DNA of 64,000 nt from Euonymus europaeus (GCA_963580455.1 OY756967.1:3990501-4054500); one strand, 5' to 3'; counted from the first letter of the stretch, positions 38,274 to 51,390 are shown. Notes: a model not told the origin generated them from the letters alone. Made by a program: numbers and translations.

Positions 38274-38871
38274 GCTCTGTATGATTTTATCCCATTTACA
38301 TTATCCCATGAATTTAAAAGTGAATATTTGGTGGGTTGCATATGCAAAATTGTAATTTAGAGATCGTATGTTCAATTTCTAAAAATATTTTTAGTCGCTT
38401 CAGACGATTTAACTACTACTTGGGTGAGATACTTCCATTGATGATTTTACTATCAAATTTTATAAATTTGAAAGTCTCGTTTTGGATTCTCATCAATATT
38501 CACTGGGTAGCTTGCAACGAAGGTTTTTTTTTAAAATATCTGAAGTTGGGGAAAACAGAAATGGAGTTTTTTTGATAAAGAACACAATGATTGTATGGGG
38601 CAGCAAAGAGGCGACTAGGCTGGACCTGGGCTGGGCTTAAGTATTAAATACGTATGACTAGGTAAACGTTGCAGTGCATCTAACTTAAATGGGCCTGGGC
38701 TACTGATCCAGCCAGCTGTTCAGGCCCACTGTAATTGGTTTAACTTGTAAGTAATCGAGTTCTGAACTCGGAATCTTCTGCCTTCGGCGCCCCATAAAAT
38801 ATTCCCCGAGACTGTATCTTCTCAGTGTTCGGGAGGTGTGCATCCAAATTCAACTAGGAAACCCGTTGAAA
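38274..38871. promoter_or_regulatory. Intergenic and promoter region of the methyltransferase gene
   Basis: Contains no frame of note. A run of GGGCCTGGGC and CAGGCCCA motifs at 38690-38730 (site II-like GGCCCA) lies 140-180 bp upstream of the ATG, in keeping with a housekeeping promoter lacking a clear TATA box. Confidence 0.4.
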
Positions 38872-41800
38872 ATGTTTAGAGATGGAGAAGATGGAGACGA
38901 GGAGCGAATTCGCCAAAGGAAGCTCGAAGAAACGCTGGAAGTCAAGTCTATCAGGCGGATCATCAGTGCCTACCTCAAGTATTATCGATTGCTATTGATT
39001 CTTTTTCCCTTATTCTTCTCTTTAGTTTTTGTTTAAATGCATTAATGTAATACGTAGGGGCGTACGTGTGTTCCGTGAATGTTGGTCGCTTCTTCTGCAT
39101 ATAAATTTTCATGAGCGCTGATGTAATGGCCGATTTTTGGCTCGCCACCGATATATTAAATTTAACTGATGCATGTTCTCGGTTTTCATAACTTTAATTA
39201 AAACGATTGGCTTCTGATCAACAGATGATTTCTCGGTTCTTTTTTTTCCCGAGAAATTTGCGGTTTAAATGGTTATTTTGTGAATTTTCTTGTGAGTATG
39301 GATTTGTCTGTTTTTGCTGGACTGTGAGATTTGTCTACGCACTTTTATAAATAGATTTGAATAATAATTCGTTGACAAGTAATTTGATTATTATTGGAAT
39401 AATTGTAGTCATAGGGAATGATGATACGGTTCTGGACAACAGAAAGTATTTGTCTGAGGTGCGCTGGAAAGGAAAACCGTAATAACTTCTGTCTTTTCGG
39501 AAAATAAAGATGCCACAGCTGTGAATAATTTTTTTTAATGTATATGCGGATATGCCCACGTAGGTTGAGGCAATGTGCAATTGTTTAGGCAGAGGGAATC
39601 AGATTTGGAGACTTAGCGATTCTCTCTATTTTATCACATCTTTATGTGCTGTCAGTAGCCAATGATGTTTTGTTAAACTTAAATTTATCAATTTCAAAAT
39701 TATTTTTTTCATCTAATTGGACTTTTGCCTGGTTACTCATTCTTAAGCATGCATGCCATCCTGTAGGGCATTGCATCTTCAGTTTTGATATTACATATAT
39801 GTAAGATTTTCCTTATGACTTGTTTATTGCACTTTTTTTTGGTTGGAAGATTTGCCTCATGGTTTCTGTTTTACGTATTTTAACTTATTTTAGTCGGTAG
39901 CATTCTCATTTTTCTTAACATACTTTTACTGTGATTGTGGGTTGCTAAATCTATTTCGTTAATAATCCATTATTTTTTTTGCAATACTCTTAACAGTTAT
40001 CCAGATGCTGCAGAAGAGGATGTCAAAAGATATGAAAGATCTTTCCGAAAGCTTCCACCTTCCCACAAGGTATTCTTCTCTGATTGATAATTTTTGGTTT
40101 CAAGTGAAACCCTGTTGTGTTAAAATCAAAACTTGGTTCTTGAATTTCTTCTTTCCCTTAGTAACATGATGCTGTAATACAAAAATTCTGTCAACCTTTG
40201 CTTCAACCACTGACTTTGTCCTAGATTTACCCTGTGTGACATTGTTGGACTGATTAATTATGCAGAGATGATTTTTTTTCCTGTTGTTTCTTCTCTCTCT
40301 CTTTTATGACTGGAATGTGGAAAATTGTATCGAAGTAATGAGTTTCTGTGGAGGTGTATCAAACATTATCGATCCAGCTAAAAATGGTTGATTATTTATT
40401 ACTTTATTGTTTGGATCAGCCATGCACATGGTTTTTTCAAATTTGGCAATATGGTGTACTAGGGATAGAGTGATAGACTTGCATGTTTTGGAAGGCTTTG
40501 ATTGCTTGGAGTATCCAGCTTTGTGGCACCCGGGCTAGTGACAAGTGGAATGCGATTCCTTGTTGATTTATGTTGTCCGTAAGTATAGCTGTGTGGAGGA
40601 TAAAACATTTTAATCACGATTCTAAGATTCTTTGCTATTTGGTAGGTGGCCCTTTTCAACTCTACCTTCTAGTTTATGGGAGTTGATTGACTGTGCACTT
40701 TGCTGATATTTGTGTTGGAATTCCAACATTCAGGGGTAATCGGTATTTTTCATAATTTTCTATGTCCAGTATTATTTTCTTTTAACTCTTAGGAGCTTAA
40801 TTATTTTTCTATGCTACATCTTTATTGGATTAGGATTTAGGAAGTCTTTCTTATCATGAATACTAAACCTGTTTCTTTTAGACATGGAGTTAGGATTTAT
40901 TTTCTATATTTAGTAACGCTTGTGGCCCAGTGGTAGGAATTTAGATGAAGAGAACAGCGAAGTGGTGGCAAAGCCTTATTTTATTTGCACTTTTGTTGCT
41001 GAAACTCCAAATATTTATCTTTTAGGACTGAAGGGCAATGCTAGTTCAAGTGGTCAAGCTCGTCACCACCTTGCCCGAAGGGTAGGAGTTCAAAATTGTC
41101 TGCATTAAACAAATGAAAAAAAAAAATCTCTTTAAGGAGATATTGTTAAAAAGCCTTAATTTAATCCTAAGTGAACTCCTTTTCTTCTCTTGTTTCTTGA
41201 TTTATACCAAAGGCTTATATCGACTGATTGATCAATACCCAAAGACTGTTATATCGACTGATTGATCAATACCCAAAGACTGTTAACCACACGCCCTAGA
41301 AATCTGCTCGGTCAATATTTATCCAAAAAAATGTTTGCATTGACATTCATTCTACTGTTTACTCTACAGGGAACAGCCCCTATTCCTGCTCTTTTCCTTT
41401 TTAATCTGTCGCATCATAGCCCATAGAAGCCCGTAGAAATCCATAATTCTCCAGATACTTCTTTTTAGTCTCTTTTACCCATACTAACCTAGAACTGCTA
41501 CTGCAAAATTCATTTTCAAGTACAGAACCCACTCTGTTTCTAGAGTCATTCTGAAAGTTGTCCCACATTAGATCTTTAAGTCTGAGATAGATCATAGATA
41601 CCTTGGGTTGGGTTTGGTAGGATATTAATAACTGTCAAACAACTCCTGCAATGGAGGTGGGTAGGGGAAGGACAAGGTGCATGCAGTCTCATCCCACATT
41701 GCTGAGAGGCTGTTTTTGAGATTAGAACCTGTGATGCCTAAGTTCCGGTAAAGTTCCTTCACCACTAAGATGCGATTCTGATACGATTTTGTTATTGATT

Positions 41801-44800
41801 CTTCCTATACAAGATGTGATTATTGATACTTCATTTTCTACCTACATCAAGCCCAATAGTGTGACAGCAATTTGCCTTTGTGGTTTCTTCCTTGTAGATT
41901 CTAAGTTAACTCAGCTTTAAGCAGGAATAGTGTCTCTCTTTGTATTTAAATTTTACCATGCCAATATAGCTGTGATAGTTCTATATATTGAATTCTTTCT
42001 CATTTAGTACTTTGTTTTCCTTGTTCATTCAATTATACATTTTCAGGCTTTGCTCTCCCATTATCCTCAGAAATTTCAAAGACTAAGAAGGTAATTCCCC
42101 TCTACTTTCATTTTATATCAAGTAAGCATTGTTTGACATTGTTCCGGGCTTCTGGCATAGTGCTTTTTTTTTGTCTGTTCAAAAGACTATGTTCCATAGG
42201 GTAGAGTTGCAAGGGTGAAACCTAGAGGATGTTTAATTTCAAGAAACAATCTCTCCACATATTATGTGGGTTAAAGTCTGCTTATATTTTGTCTATCTCC
42301 GACTCCGCCTGCTTTGGGAGTTTTGTGTACATGTTGTTTACAAAAAGGACATTGTTCCAGCATATATTGGAAAACATTTTGTAAAATTGTGGGTTCAGGA
42401 GCTCGTTCTCATTTGGTTTCTCTTTGCTATTGAAATTATAGTTGTTGAAGTGTATACATGTCTGATATAAAGTAATCCATAATGCAAATATCTGTCACAT
42501 CTTAGTAATAGCCTGCTATAATATCCACATATATTGAAAACAGAGCAATAACATGTTTCTTCTTTCTGTGTTGAGCATTATCATCTTGTACAGTTCTTTG
42601 GGGAATAAGTCTTTTAATCTCGCAGGTGCATTGCTACAAATACATATTTCATTTTTGGTATGCTTCAGGTCAGTTGTAGCTTGATTTCTTCACGTTTTTT
42701 CCATTCCCAATCCAACTGTTTTCTCTTCGTTACTTTCTTTTTCTGATCTTGAAAGCTGGAATTTTTCTAAAAGACAAATGTATATTTTAGAGGATGCATT
42801 TGTTTGTTTTTGCTCGCAGGAATTTGAACCTCCACTCGATATGAGCCTAGACATGAATAATTGCGAGGATCCGCATCTTCAATGTGCTCGAACTGATCAC
42901 CACTCTTCTGCACAAATGAATGATATTTCTTGTCAGTCTGCCTCAACTAGTGAAAGAACATGTTGTACCGATTGTCCCAGATCTGAACAAGCTCCACTTG
43001 GAGAAGGAACCAATGTAATGTGTAGATCTTCAAAGGGGGTGATATGAATGATGTTTTTGTGCAACATTTAAATAATGCTTTGGCTTTTACAATAAATTGG
43101 AGTTACTTATTGTTTGAACACCCATTTCTGGTTGATTATATTTTTTTCATTTAGAGATTTGACTTCTGTAGATAACAACAGGAGGTGCAAATTGATGTTC
43201 TGCATGACTCTGGTCCTTCCAGCTTGGAGAATATTAAAGAGGCAGATAAATGTGGCAGAGATCAGGTCACATGTTCCTATGAAAATGCTTTTTTTTTTGT
43301 GCGCAAAGTGTTGTTGTTTAATAAGCAATCTTCTTGTTCTTGAACCTCCAATGAGCAAAGTGGGTATGCGGTTTGATGACCATGCCACAAATTAAACCGC
43401 ATGAGTATTGTGGCATTGACCACTGCATTCCAATTTCTATTTGGTGGGTAAATGGGGTTCTTGAAGATGATTAAATTACTTATTTGTTCCAAAAATGAGA
43501 ATCTGTTCTGCTTTTGCTTATTGCTTTAGGTTGCATCATGTGTTACTTTGGTCGTTTTCCCCCTTATATCTTTTGAACTTTACTTGACATCAAGCTGGCA
43601 TATTTACTTATTGGTGAGGCTGTTACTGAAGTATAGGATCCCAGTGCCAAATGCTGGTGGTCTACACTGAATTTGTTCAATTCTCTCTCTTTCTCTCTCA
43701 CTACCTTCCCCCTCCCTCTTGTATCATGGAAGTGATTTTGGTTTCTTGAAAAGAATTAGTAAGGCAGTTTTCATTGTTCTTTCAATTTTTTCTTGTCCAT
43801 AATTTCCAGTATCTTTTGATACATGATACTGAAACTTTGCTATATACCTTCAGGTCTCTTTTTCTCATGAGTGGTTAGATCCATCACTTCAGTCACATGT
43901 GCCTTTAGTTGATGTTGATAAGGTATATTTTTTTTTTCCATTTTCCTTTCCCTCCCCACTCCGTTGCATGTAAGTGTGATGGTTGCACTTTTGTGTTCCA
44001 TCTTTCTATTCTGCATCCATTTCACAATTACAGACTTGAAAGTAGGAATTTCTAAACAATAGGTTAAAATTGGAACTTGATGACTGTTTTTTATTTTGTG
44101 CATCAACATTTTTTTTCACTTTAATTGTACAAATCTAATTTAAACCCTTTTTTTATGGGTAAGCATTTGATTACTTAAGAATGCAAAAAGGGTGGGGCAC
44201 CATGCTACGCAGAATGAATAATTAATTGCATAGAAAAATTCATTCTAAACATTGAATGAAGGAATGTCTGTAGCTGACCCAACTAATCTTTATTTGTATT
44301 GTCTAACTTAGTTATTAGTGAAAATAGGGATTGATTTTAGAGTTCCTGTCCTCGATTATTTAGTGCCAGTTATCAGCTTTTCTCGAGTTAAGTATGCCAT
44401 TAATAATGCTGCATAAACACATTCACCATTAGAAAGCGGAGTATGGCATGTGTTCTAGTAAAGTATGAATTCTTTTTAAGATACTTTAGTCCTAGTACAA
44501 TGAGAACACAGTCTCTTCATGTCGAAAAGAAGCTATAGGTGTAAAGACATAGATCCCTATGCCACTATACCACTGAGAAATACATATGAATATGGATATA
44601 TAAATATTACTAATGGGATGCCTGGATTCTCTCCCTTTGCTTTATTGAAATTTTCTCACAAATTCTTTTTTTTTTACAAAATTAATAGACCATAATTTTA
44701 ATACCCTCCTTTCAGGTTCGCTGTATTATAAGGAATATAGTAAGAGACTGGGCAGCAGAGGTAAAACTTTATCTTGTTGATGATGAATTTGAGGTTCAGT

Positions 44801-47800
44801 TGTCGTCATAACTTAAAATGAGGTTTACGTGTCAATGCTACACCTACTTTCTGAAACAGGGACAGAAAGAACGTGATCAGTGCTACAAGCCTATTCTTGA
44901 CGAGCTTAACACCCTATTTCCTGATCGCAGCAAGGAAAAGTACATAATGAAATAGCGTCTTCTTCTTTTTTCAATTTTTTTTCTTCTTAATGTGTGTTAG
45001 CTTATTATGTCCTGGTCATGCTCATTTTCTCAAACCCATGTCATTTCAGCCCTCCTTCCTGTTTAGTACCCGGTGCTGGGCTTGGGAGGTTGGCCTTGGA
45101 TATATCATGTCTTGGTAATGCACCATCTTCTGAATTTTAGAAGAATCTTTACACATTTTCAAATGCATCTGACATTTATCATGCCATAAAACAGGTTTTG
45201 AGACCCAGGGAAATGAGTTCTCATATTATATGATGATATGCTCAAGCTTTATTCTGAATAAGTGAGTATGACATTTGTCTCCTCGAATCTCACTGATTTT
45301 TTATTGTTTAATAGTACATGTATGCAAGATTGAACATTCTCATAGCCTTTCAATTTTGCCTGGCTTGTTTATCTATTAGTACATGCACTGCCGGGGAGTG
45401 GACAATATATCCTTGGATTCACAGCAATTGCAATTCACTTTCAGACAGTGACCAATTCCGCCCTGTGTCATTTCCAGACATTCATCCTGCGAGGTGATGT
45501 ACTTTGTTTTCTGTTTCAATTGCTTGTTTTTTTTATATATATATTATTTAAAGAATAAACATGATGTAAGAGGAATTCAGTTTCTTACAAAGTTGTTACG
45601 TCGGATTGTTATGGACAGCTGAAACACAGTAAATCAGCTGAGAATTTCAAAGTTGATTTTTTGAGGTCAAACGATTCAGCACCCAACATGTTATGATGTT
45701 ATGAGCTTTGCCACAATGCTTGTACATATCACGGAGTTTGGTGCTATGTTGTAATTAGCTGGGCAGTAAATCTGTGACATTGATACCAATTCTCTATCCA
45801 AGATTTGGATGTCATTTCCTCTGTGATTTTGCTTTTCCTTATGCTTATTCTTTTTTGTTTTTCTTTTATTCTAGATGAGACTCCATATGCATATTCTAAG
45901 GTAACATTGACTTTTTATGCTAGCAGTGCTGGGATTACGGAAGGGTTTTCTATGTGTGGTGGTGACTTTGTTGAAGTCTACAATGATCCAAGCCATGAAG
46001 GTATGCTTATTAATACAAATTTTTTCTCCTATTTTTTTTTTCAGCTTGTTTTCTGGGATAAGTAATGCAAATGACAGTCAAAAACTGTTTGATACCAAGG
46101 AACCTCAGAACTTTGAATATGCTGACTACCCCAAGCCTTCGGAACTGTGAATTGACTGTTTCCCTGGAACTTTTTACTGAATTAAAGCTTGCAGGTTCAG
46201 AAACCTTTTGCATGAAAGAACAGTCACCCACTTTATGCATTTTTGCTTCAATTAATAGTGAACTTCTGAGGGAAAAGAAAGACAATTATCACAAGAAACA
46301 TCTGTAATTACATTGAATCTACTCTTGGCTACCTACCCTAACAGAAAAAGCTATGGAAATGAGAGTCAACACATAGTTTTTTTAGCTGAATGCATAATAT
46401 TTGTATGCTAGTTATATGATCATCTCACTGATTATACACAAACCCAGATTAACTGGGAAATGTTATTAAGTGCTTTGTGCTACAAAGTTTGCATCTTGAC
46501 AAGTGCCACCAACCCAGACTGTTGAGCCAAATTGCACCCTTGCAGTTTTTGTTTACCTAGTTGGCCTCTATACAGTCAGGAAGACTGAACCAAAGAAATC
46601 TACTAACAAACAATAATTTCTTTCTTTAAAAAGAGCATTGAATGCTATGTGTATAATTTTAAATAGTGCCCACTGCTATGTTTACTTTGTCGGATACCAA
46701 TTTGCACTGCTCCTGGTGTTCTTGGATCCTCATTCGTGGGTCTACTGATGTTCACTTTTGCTCTCAAGTACAATGAGTTATATAGATTGAAATTGATTAA
46801 AATGTGTGCCACCTCATCTTTTCATTATATTCCTATGGAGTATTTATTGGCCCTGCAGGAATTTGGGATGCTGTGGTCACTTGTTTCTTTATTGATACGG
46901 CACACAACATTGTTGAATACATTGAAATCATATCAAGAATCTTGAAAGATGGCGGTGTAAGTTCATTCATGCTGTTTGTATCAATATACTTGATCCTCTC
47001 CGCATCATTTGCAGTTTTTTCCTGAAGATTTGTTTACAGGTTTGGATAAATTTGGGACCCCTATTATATCACTTTGCAGATATGTATGGCCAAGAAGATG
47101 TAAGCCTCATTTCCTTAAAATGTTTTCTTCATTGAAAATTATGAGGGATGGATTAGGCATATGTTCTGATGTCGTTTTGATGTGGTATCCTTCCCCCCAA
47201 CCCCCTCATCCCCAAAGGATATGTCCATTGAACTGAGTTTGGAAGATGTGAAGAAGGTTGCTTTGCACTACGGATTCCAATTTGAGGTGATTTTGGTGCA
47301 TTTTTTTCGCATTTCCTTTTCTTGTATTAGTTGCTCTTGCCTCCTCATGTATGGCTTATCATATTTGTCAATGACAATTCTTTTGTCTTTCTAACAATGG
47401 ACTGCAGAAGGAAGAAACCATTGAGACGACGTACACTACAAATCCTCGATCTATGATGCAGGTGAGCTTCAATGTGTAATTCTATTAGGCTTCAAGTAAG
47501 ACAATATGGACCGAATCCTGGCTGTGGAGCTTGGTTATGGCTTGAGCTTGTGTGCTACTGTTGAGCCATAGCTGCACCACGGCTGACTATGATAAGACAA
47601 AATGCTTGAACAAGTAAATAAATCAATAACTTAGACTTCAATTCATTTGATTATGTGAAGAATCTCATGACACCTTGAAAATACATGGATACGCAAAAGA
47701 ATTGAGCCACCCACGCTGACATCTTAAAAGGCTAATACAACTCAGCAGGCTTAGATTTCAAACTAGTTGTGTCAGCTACACGACTATTGCTCAGATTTTA

Positions 47801-48098
47801 TCTAGGCGAAATTAGATATTTATCTGATTTTATTGTTTAGAAAGGTAAGTTAACTCGGAAATGTTGCTTGTGAAGCCCTAGTGATTTTCTTAGTGTTAAT
47901 ATATTCTTGAAGATTTACTGCTTTATATATGGTTACATCTTTTACATGTGAAGCCCCTGTCCTATAGTAACTTGATACTAATAATCTTTTGAGATTCGCT
48001 GGTTTAGACATTAAATTTGGTGACTTTTGCAGAATCGATATTTTGCCGCATTTTGGACGTTGAGGAAAGTTTCATCAAAGAAGGATGCAGTTCACTAA
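38872..48098 (+). CDS. Carnosine N-methyltransferase-like SAM-dependent methyltransferase (N2227 family)
   Basis: Homolog of animal CARNMT1 and Arabidopsis At2g32160/At2g32170; the plant substrate is not established. 18 exons: 38872-38978, 39997-40069, 42047-42090, 42626-42668, 42820-43014, 43182-43265, 43854-43922, 44716-44760, 44860-44939, 45050-45114, 45195-45261, 45380-45493, 45927-46000, 46859-46956, 47040-47099, 47218-47286, 47408-47461, 48033-48098. All phases join to 468 aa. N-terminal [18 protein letters not shown] is diagnostic. The SAM site LVPGAGLGR is at about 252-260, with [22 protein letters not shown] and [16 protein letters not shown] is at 340-347, FFIDTAHN at 363-370, then [10 protein letters not shown]. 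Exons 5 and 6 add a Ser/Cys-rich variable insert of about 90 aa. Start chosen at the first ATG. Introns 2 and 3 carry SINE copies. No breaks. Confidence 0.92.
40918..41110 (+). mobile_element. SINE-like tRNA-derived sequence in methyltransferase intron 2
   Basis: Contains TGTGGCCCAGTGGT near the start. Downstream, TAGTTCAAGTGGTCAAGCTC and GTAGGAGTTCAAAATTG read as degenerate Pol III A and B boxes. Probably one or two decayed SINE heads. Ends uncertain. Confidence 0.4.
41216..41285 (+). repeat. 34-bp tandem duplication in methyltransferase intron 2
   Basis: A unit starting CGACTGATTGATCAATACCC recurs at 41221 and 41255 with a 34-bp period; the two copies are identical. Confidence 0.85.
41620..41780 (-). 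mobile_element. Au-like SINE, minus strand, in methyltransferase intron 2
   Basis: Reverse complement shows the family order: CTTAGTGGTGAAGGAACTTT, ACTTAGGCATCACAGGTTCT (B-box region), then CAGCCTCTCAGCAATGTGGG, a GCATGCACCTTGTCC stretch, and the CCCACCTCC end. Diverged from the 31886 copy, so older. Confidence 0.55.
42188..42346 (+). mobile_element. Au-like SINE in methyltransferase intron 3
   Basis: Lacks a clear A box but keeps GAGTTGCAAGGGTGAAACCT, the block CTCTCCACATATTATGTGGG, then CTCCGCCTGCTTTGGGAG and TTTTGTGTACATG. These align in order with the 31886-32046 SINE. Confidence 0.55.
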
Positions 48099-49470
48099 TA
48101 AATGCATCTCATTGTTTTCTACAGTCATTCTTTCTTCATTTGATTGTTGTGTAAGTTACTTCCCCATTGTCTGAGTTGTGCTCTTCTCATTATGGCAGTG
48201 TGTAGGACCTGCTGTCTAATTCGGCTTATAAGCTTATTTAAATGTTGTGAACAAACAAACGCACAATGCTTGTTAGCCCTAATTTGTTTACCCCCAGTAC
48301 TTGGTACCCAATTTTTACACCTGTATTCATAATCAATGACTATCCCATGTGCCGCATGTATTGGGGATTAAAATGGGGGACAATATTTAGGGGTTTGTAG
48401 CATTTTTTTTATTGCTTCTTTTTTTTTTCCTTTTTCGTCTAATCTATTTTGGATTATGCCCCTGATTGGATAAATATTTCGGGTAGAATTTAGGCTATCT
48501 AAAATGCTACATGCTATTTAAGATGCTACACATTTCCAAACAATAATTTTCAAAAGCATTTTGGAAATGTTAATTTTTGAAACATTTGGTAAGTACTTTG
48601 ATTTAAAAAGACTAAACTCACCATGTTCTTTTTGGAAAGTACAAAATTATCTAACTCATTTAATAGTCTCACTTCTCATTTTTTATTTTTTATTAATGTC
48701 TTTGTATATAATTTATCATAACATTTAAAGTAGCACAATGCTATCAGTACAAAATAATCAAACATGAAGTAGCATTTAAAAAAAAAAATATGAACATTTA
48801 AATCATCATTATGCTACGTAACTTAAAATGCCAAAACTCAAATGCTAATTCAAACACATTCATAGGCTTGTGTTTAGTTTTACTCCATATGTCAGTGTAT
48901 TTATTTGTACCAGTCGGGTATCACTAGATTGTTATCACGGAATAATAATTTTCGTAATAATTTTCGTAATAATTTTCGCAATTCTTTAATTCTCTAGAGG
49001 TTAGAAGTATCAAAAATTTACAACAAATAAATTTATAATTGTAATGATGAGTTAAATTAAAATTTATAAATTCCTTTTATTATGATAAGTTCAATACGAA
49101 GGATTCAAAGCCAATTTGGCTGCATCACTTAATTCGACCCAAAAAGCAGAACTACAGACGAATCAAAACACAGAAACAAAGAAATAGAGAGAGAAGGCGG
49201 CTCGGAGACTGAATGGAGGCTGATTCAGAAGAAAATCGTACGGCAATGCCAGTGTCGAATGTGAGAATGTAGAGGGAAGCAACCATGGAGTGAATTTTGA
49301 TTTCGAGAAATCTAGATGGAGATTAATTTAGGGGGAAAAGCGGAACGACCCCCTGAACTATTGTCTCTCTGCAAAGTAACCACTCAACTATGAAGCATTG
49401 GCTGTGACCCCCCCAAATTATTGAAAACATTCAAAATGCCCCCCAGTCGTCTAATAAATTAGAAACGACT
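48099..49470. other. Methyltransferase 3' UTR and repeat-rich spacer
   Basis: 3' UTR probably to about 48350. At 48480-48870, ATGCTAC-type motifs at both ends in opposite orientation suggest a decayed MITE. At 48945-48985 there are three copies of a TAATAATTTTCG-type unit. At 49213-49260, ATG opens 16 codons (MEADSEENRTAMPVSN) followed by a donor-like GTGAGAATG, resembling an orphan first exon. At 49335-49470 lies a GAACGACCCCCTGAACTATT-type stretch, a kind of repeat common in plant genomes. No complete gene. Confidence 0.4.
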
Positions 49471-49475
49471 AACGG

Positions 49476-49860
49476 AAAGTTTTTTTTTCTTTTTTAAATT
49501 TTTTTATGAAAGAGAGCAGCACCCCGATAGAATTATTAAAAACTTCGCTTATGATAGAGGAATATTGTGATTCCAGATTTTGAAAATAAAAAACCATAAA
49601 AAATCACAATCCACCAACAAGAGACCTGACAAAGAAATCTAGCAAAAGAAGAACCACCTGAGGCAACAAGAAATCGAGATCCCATACCTTCAAGAACAAA
49701 AAAAAACCAAAGCCAAGAGAGGAGAAGAGGGAACCTGACAAAATCATGAAGCTCTGAGAGAGGGCGACAAAGATGCTCTCCAAAAAGAACCATCTAGCAC
49801 CCTCAATTTCAAGAATTTCCTGAACTAGCAAGAAGATAGCAGACAACAACTCAAACTTAG
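49476..49860 (-). mobile_element. LINE 3'-end fragment (a), minus strand
   Basis: Reading on the minus strand, the sequence ends in a poly(A)-like tract (T-run at about 49480-49510 on the plus strand). Its body matches the block at 54905-55080: TAGAATTATTAAAAAC, then GATTTTGA and AAAATCACAATCCACCAACA, all shared. A tail of this kind points to two 3' ends of one LINE family. An open frame at 49536-49793 may be the degraded end of its ORF. Confidence 0.5.
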
Positions 49861-50115
49861 GCTATGCTTGACATGACGGTTGAGAGGAATTGAGAAAAGG
49901 GGTGTTGCTTCCAAGTAAAGATTCGAAAGACTTTACTTGTTCACGAACCCCTTCCAACCATTCTCAACACTTCTCCCAAGCAAGCCCTAATCAATAAGTC
50001 AGACAATGAAAAGTTCCCTCTACTTGGACACTTGAACCTCTATTTTTTTGGGGGATAAATAAAGCTTTTGAAGCATATAAAATGGATCACATTTACCCTT
50101 CTCTCCATTTTCGGT

Positions 50116-50176
50116 CCAAATTTACTGATGGCTGCGGCCAAATTTACTGATGGCTGCGGCCAAATTTACTGATGTG
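50116..50176 (+). repeat. 22-bp minisatellite, about 2.7 copies
   Basis: CCAAATTTACTGATGGCTGC repeats at 50116, 50138 and 50160 with a 22-bp period; the third copy is partial. Confidence 0.9.
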
Positions 50177-50605
50177 CCCATTATGACAATGCATTTTATT
50201 TTTTTTAAAAAGAATTCAACGTGACAGAAAGGTTGATTCGGTAAATGATTGTTGATTTTGTGTTTGTTCGTTTACATTAGATAATTCATTCATGTATCAT
50301 ATATTTGTATATTATATTATATCTATGTATTATAGAATCCGTTTGGCAAGAATATATGTTAAAAATGTGCACATATATTTTTGATAAGGGAAAGCGACAT
50401 GGTACAAGTTTGTTCTTTAGACTTTCGATATGGGTCTAAAATTAGGTTGTTATGTCCGTGCTTATAAACTCTCACCCAACGAAAAAGATAAATTTAGTCA
50501 AAATCCAGCGCCCGCTATATCCAATCATAGATTTCTATACAACTTTGGCCAAAATATTTTTACCAATTTTCCTATAAACTGCAATTAAAATTTTTACGAT
50601 ACTTT

Positions 50606-51390
50606 GTAGGGGTTATCATTTGGCTCGTAGACCTTGACCTTGCTCGAGCCCTAGGTCTCGAGAGGGCCTGGGCCTAATTTCCGGGGCCGAGCCAGGCCTG
50701 CCTCGAAGCCTGACCATTTGGCCTGAGCCCGAAGCCCAAAGCCTGAAGCCCGAGCTTGAGCCCAAAAATATACCGCACATATACATACATGTACACACAC
50801 ATACATACACACAAACGCACACGCACACGCACACACACACACAATATATATATATATATATATATATGCATGTATGTATGTATAATAAGTAATTGTAATT
50901 TAGGTCGAAGACCTGAATTCAAAGGCCCAGTCCCGAAGCCCGACCTATTAGCCTGAGTTACTTTGGCCTAGGCCGGACTTAGGCTTACAAAATTATGCTA
51001 GGCTCAGGCCCGGGCAGAAGACAAAATAAGATTCTTGGACTTGGGCTTAGGCCTAAATTTTTCAGCCCAGCTCGATCTTGACCCCTAATGCTTCATAACC
51101 ATCCAACATTAATCTGTAAAAAAGTTATCACCCACAATAAGTAATTGTAATTTAGGTCGAAGACCTGAATTCAAAGGCCTAGTCCCGAAGCCCGACCTAT
51201 TAGCCTGAGTTACTTTGACCTAGGCCGGACTTAGGCTTACAAAATTATGCTAGGCTCAGGCCCGGGCAGAAGACAAAATAAGATTCTTGAACTTGGGCTT
51301 AGGCTTAATTTTTTCGGCCCAGCCCGACCTTGACCCCTAATGCTTCATAACCATCCAACATTAATATGTGAAAAAGTTATCACCCACAAT
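50606..51390. mobile_element. Non-autonomous hAT-like GC-rich element with a 252-bp tandem duplication and AC/TA microsatellite
   Basis: Left end TAGGGGTTATCATTTGGCTC and right end GACCCCTA form short inverted ends in the style of hAT elements (TAGGGGTG type). The interior is rich in GCCCGA, GGCCTGGGC and AGGCCC motifs. A (CA)n/(TA)n microsatellite occupies about 50773-50868. From 50884 to 51388, two near-identical copies of a 252-bp unit (starts 50884 and 51136) each end with the right-hand GACCCCTA. Target duplication not confirmed. Confidence 0.5.

Noticed and set aside
45805..46150. Two frames at 45805-46065 and 45917-46150
   Set aside because: They contain methyltransferase exon 13 (45927-46000) plus intron read-through on either side.
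50616..50956. Open frames on both strands rich in Cys/Val or Thr/His
   Set aside because: Products of the CA/TG and TA microsatellite.
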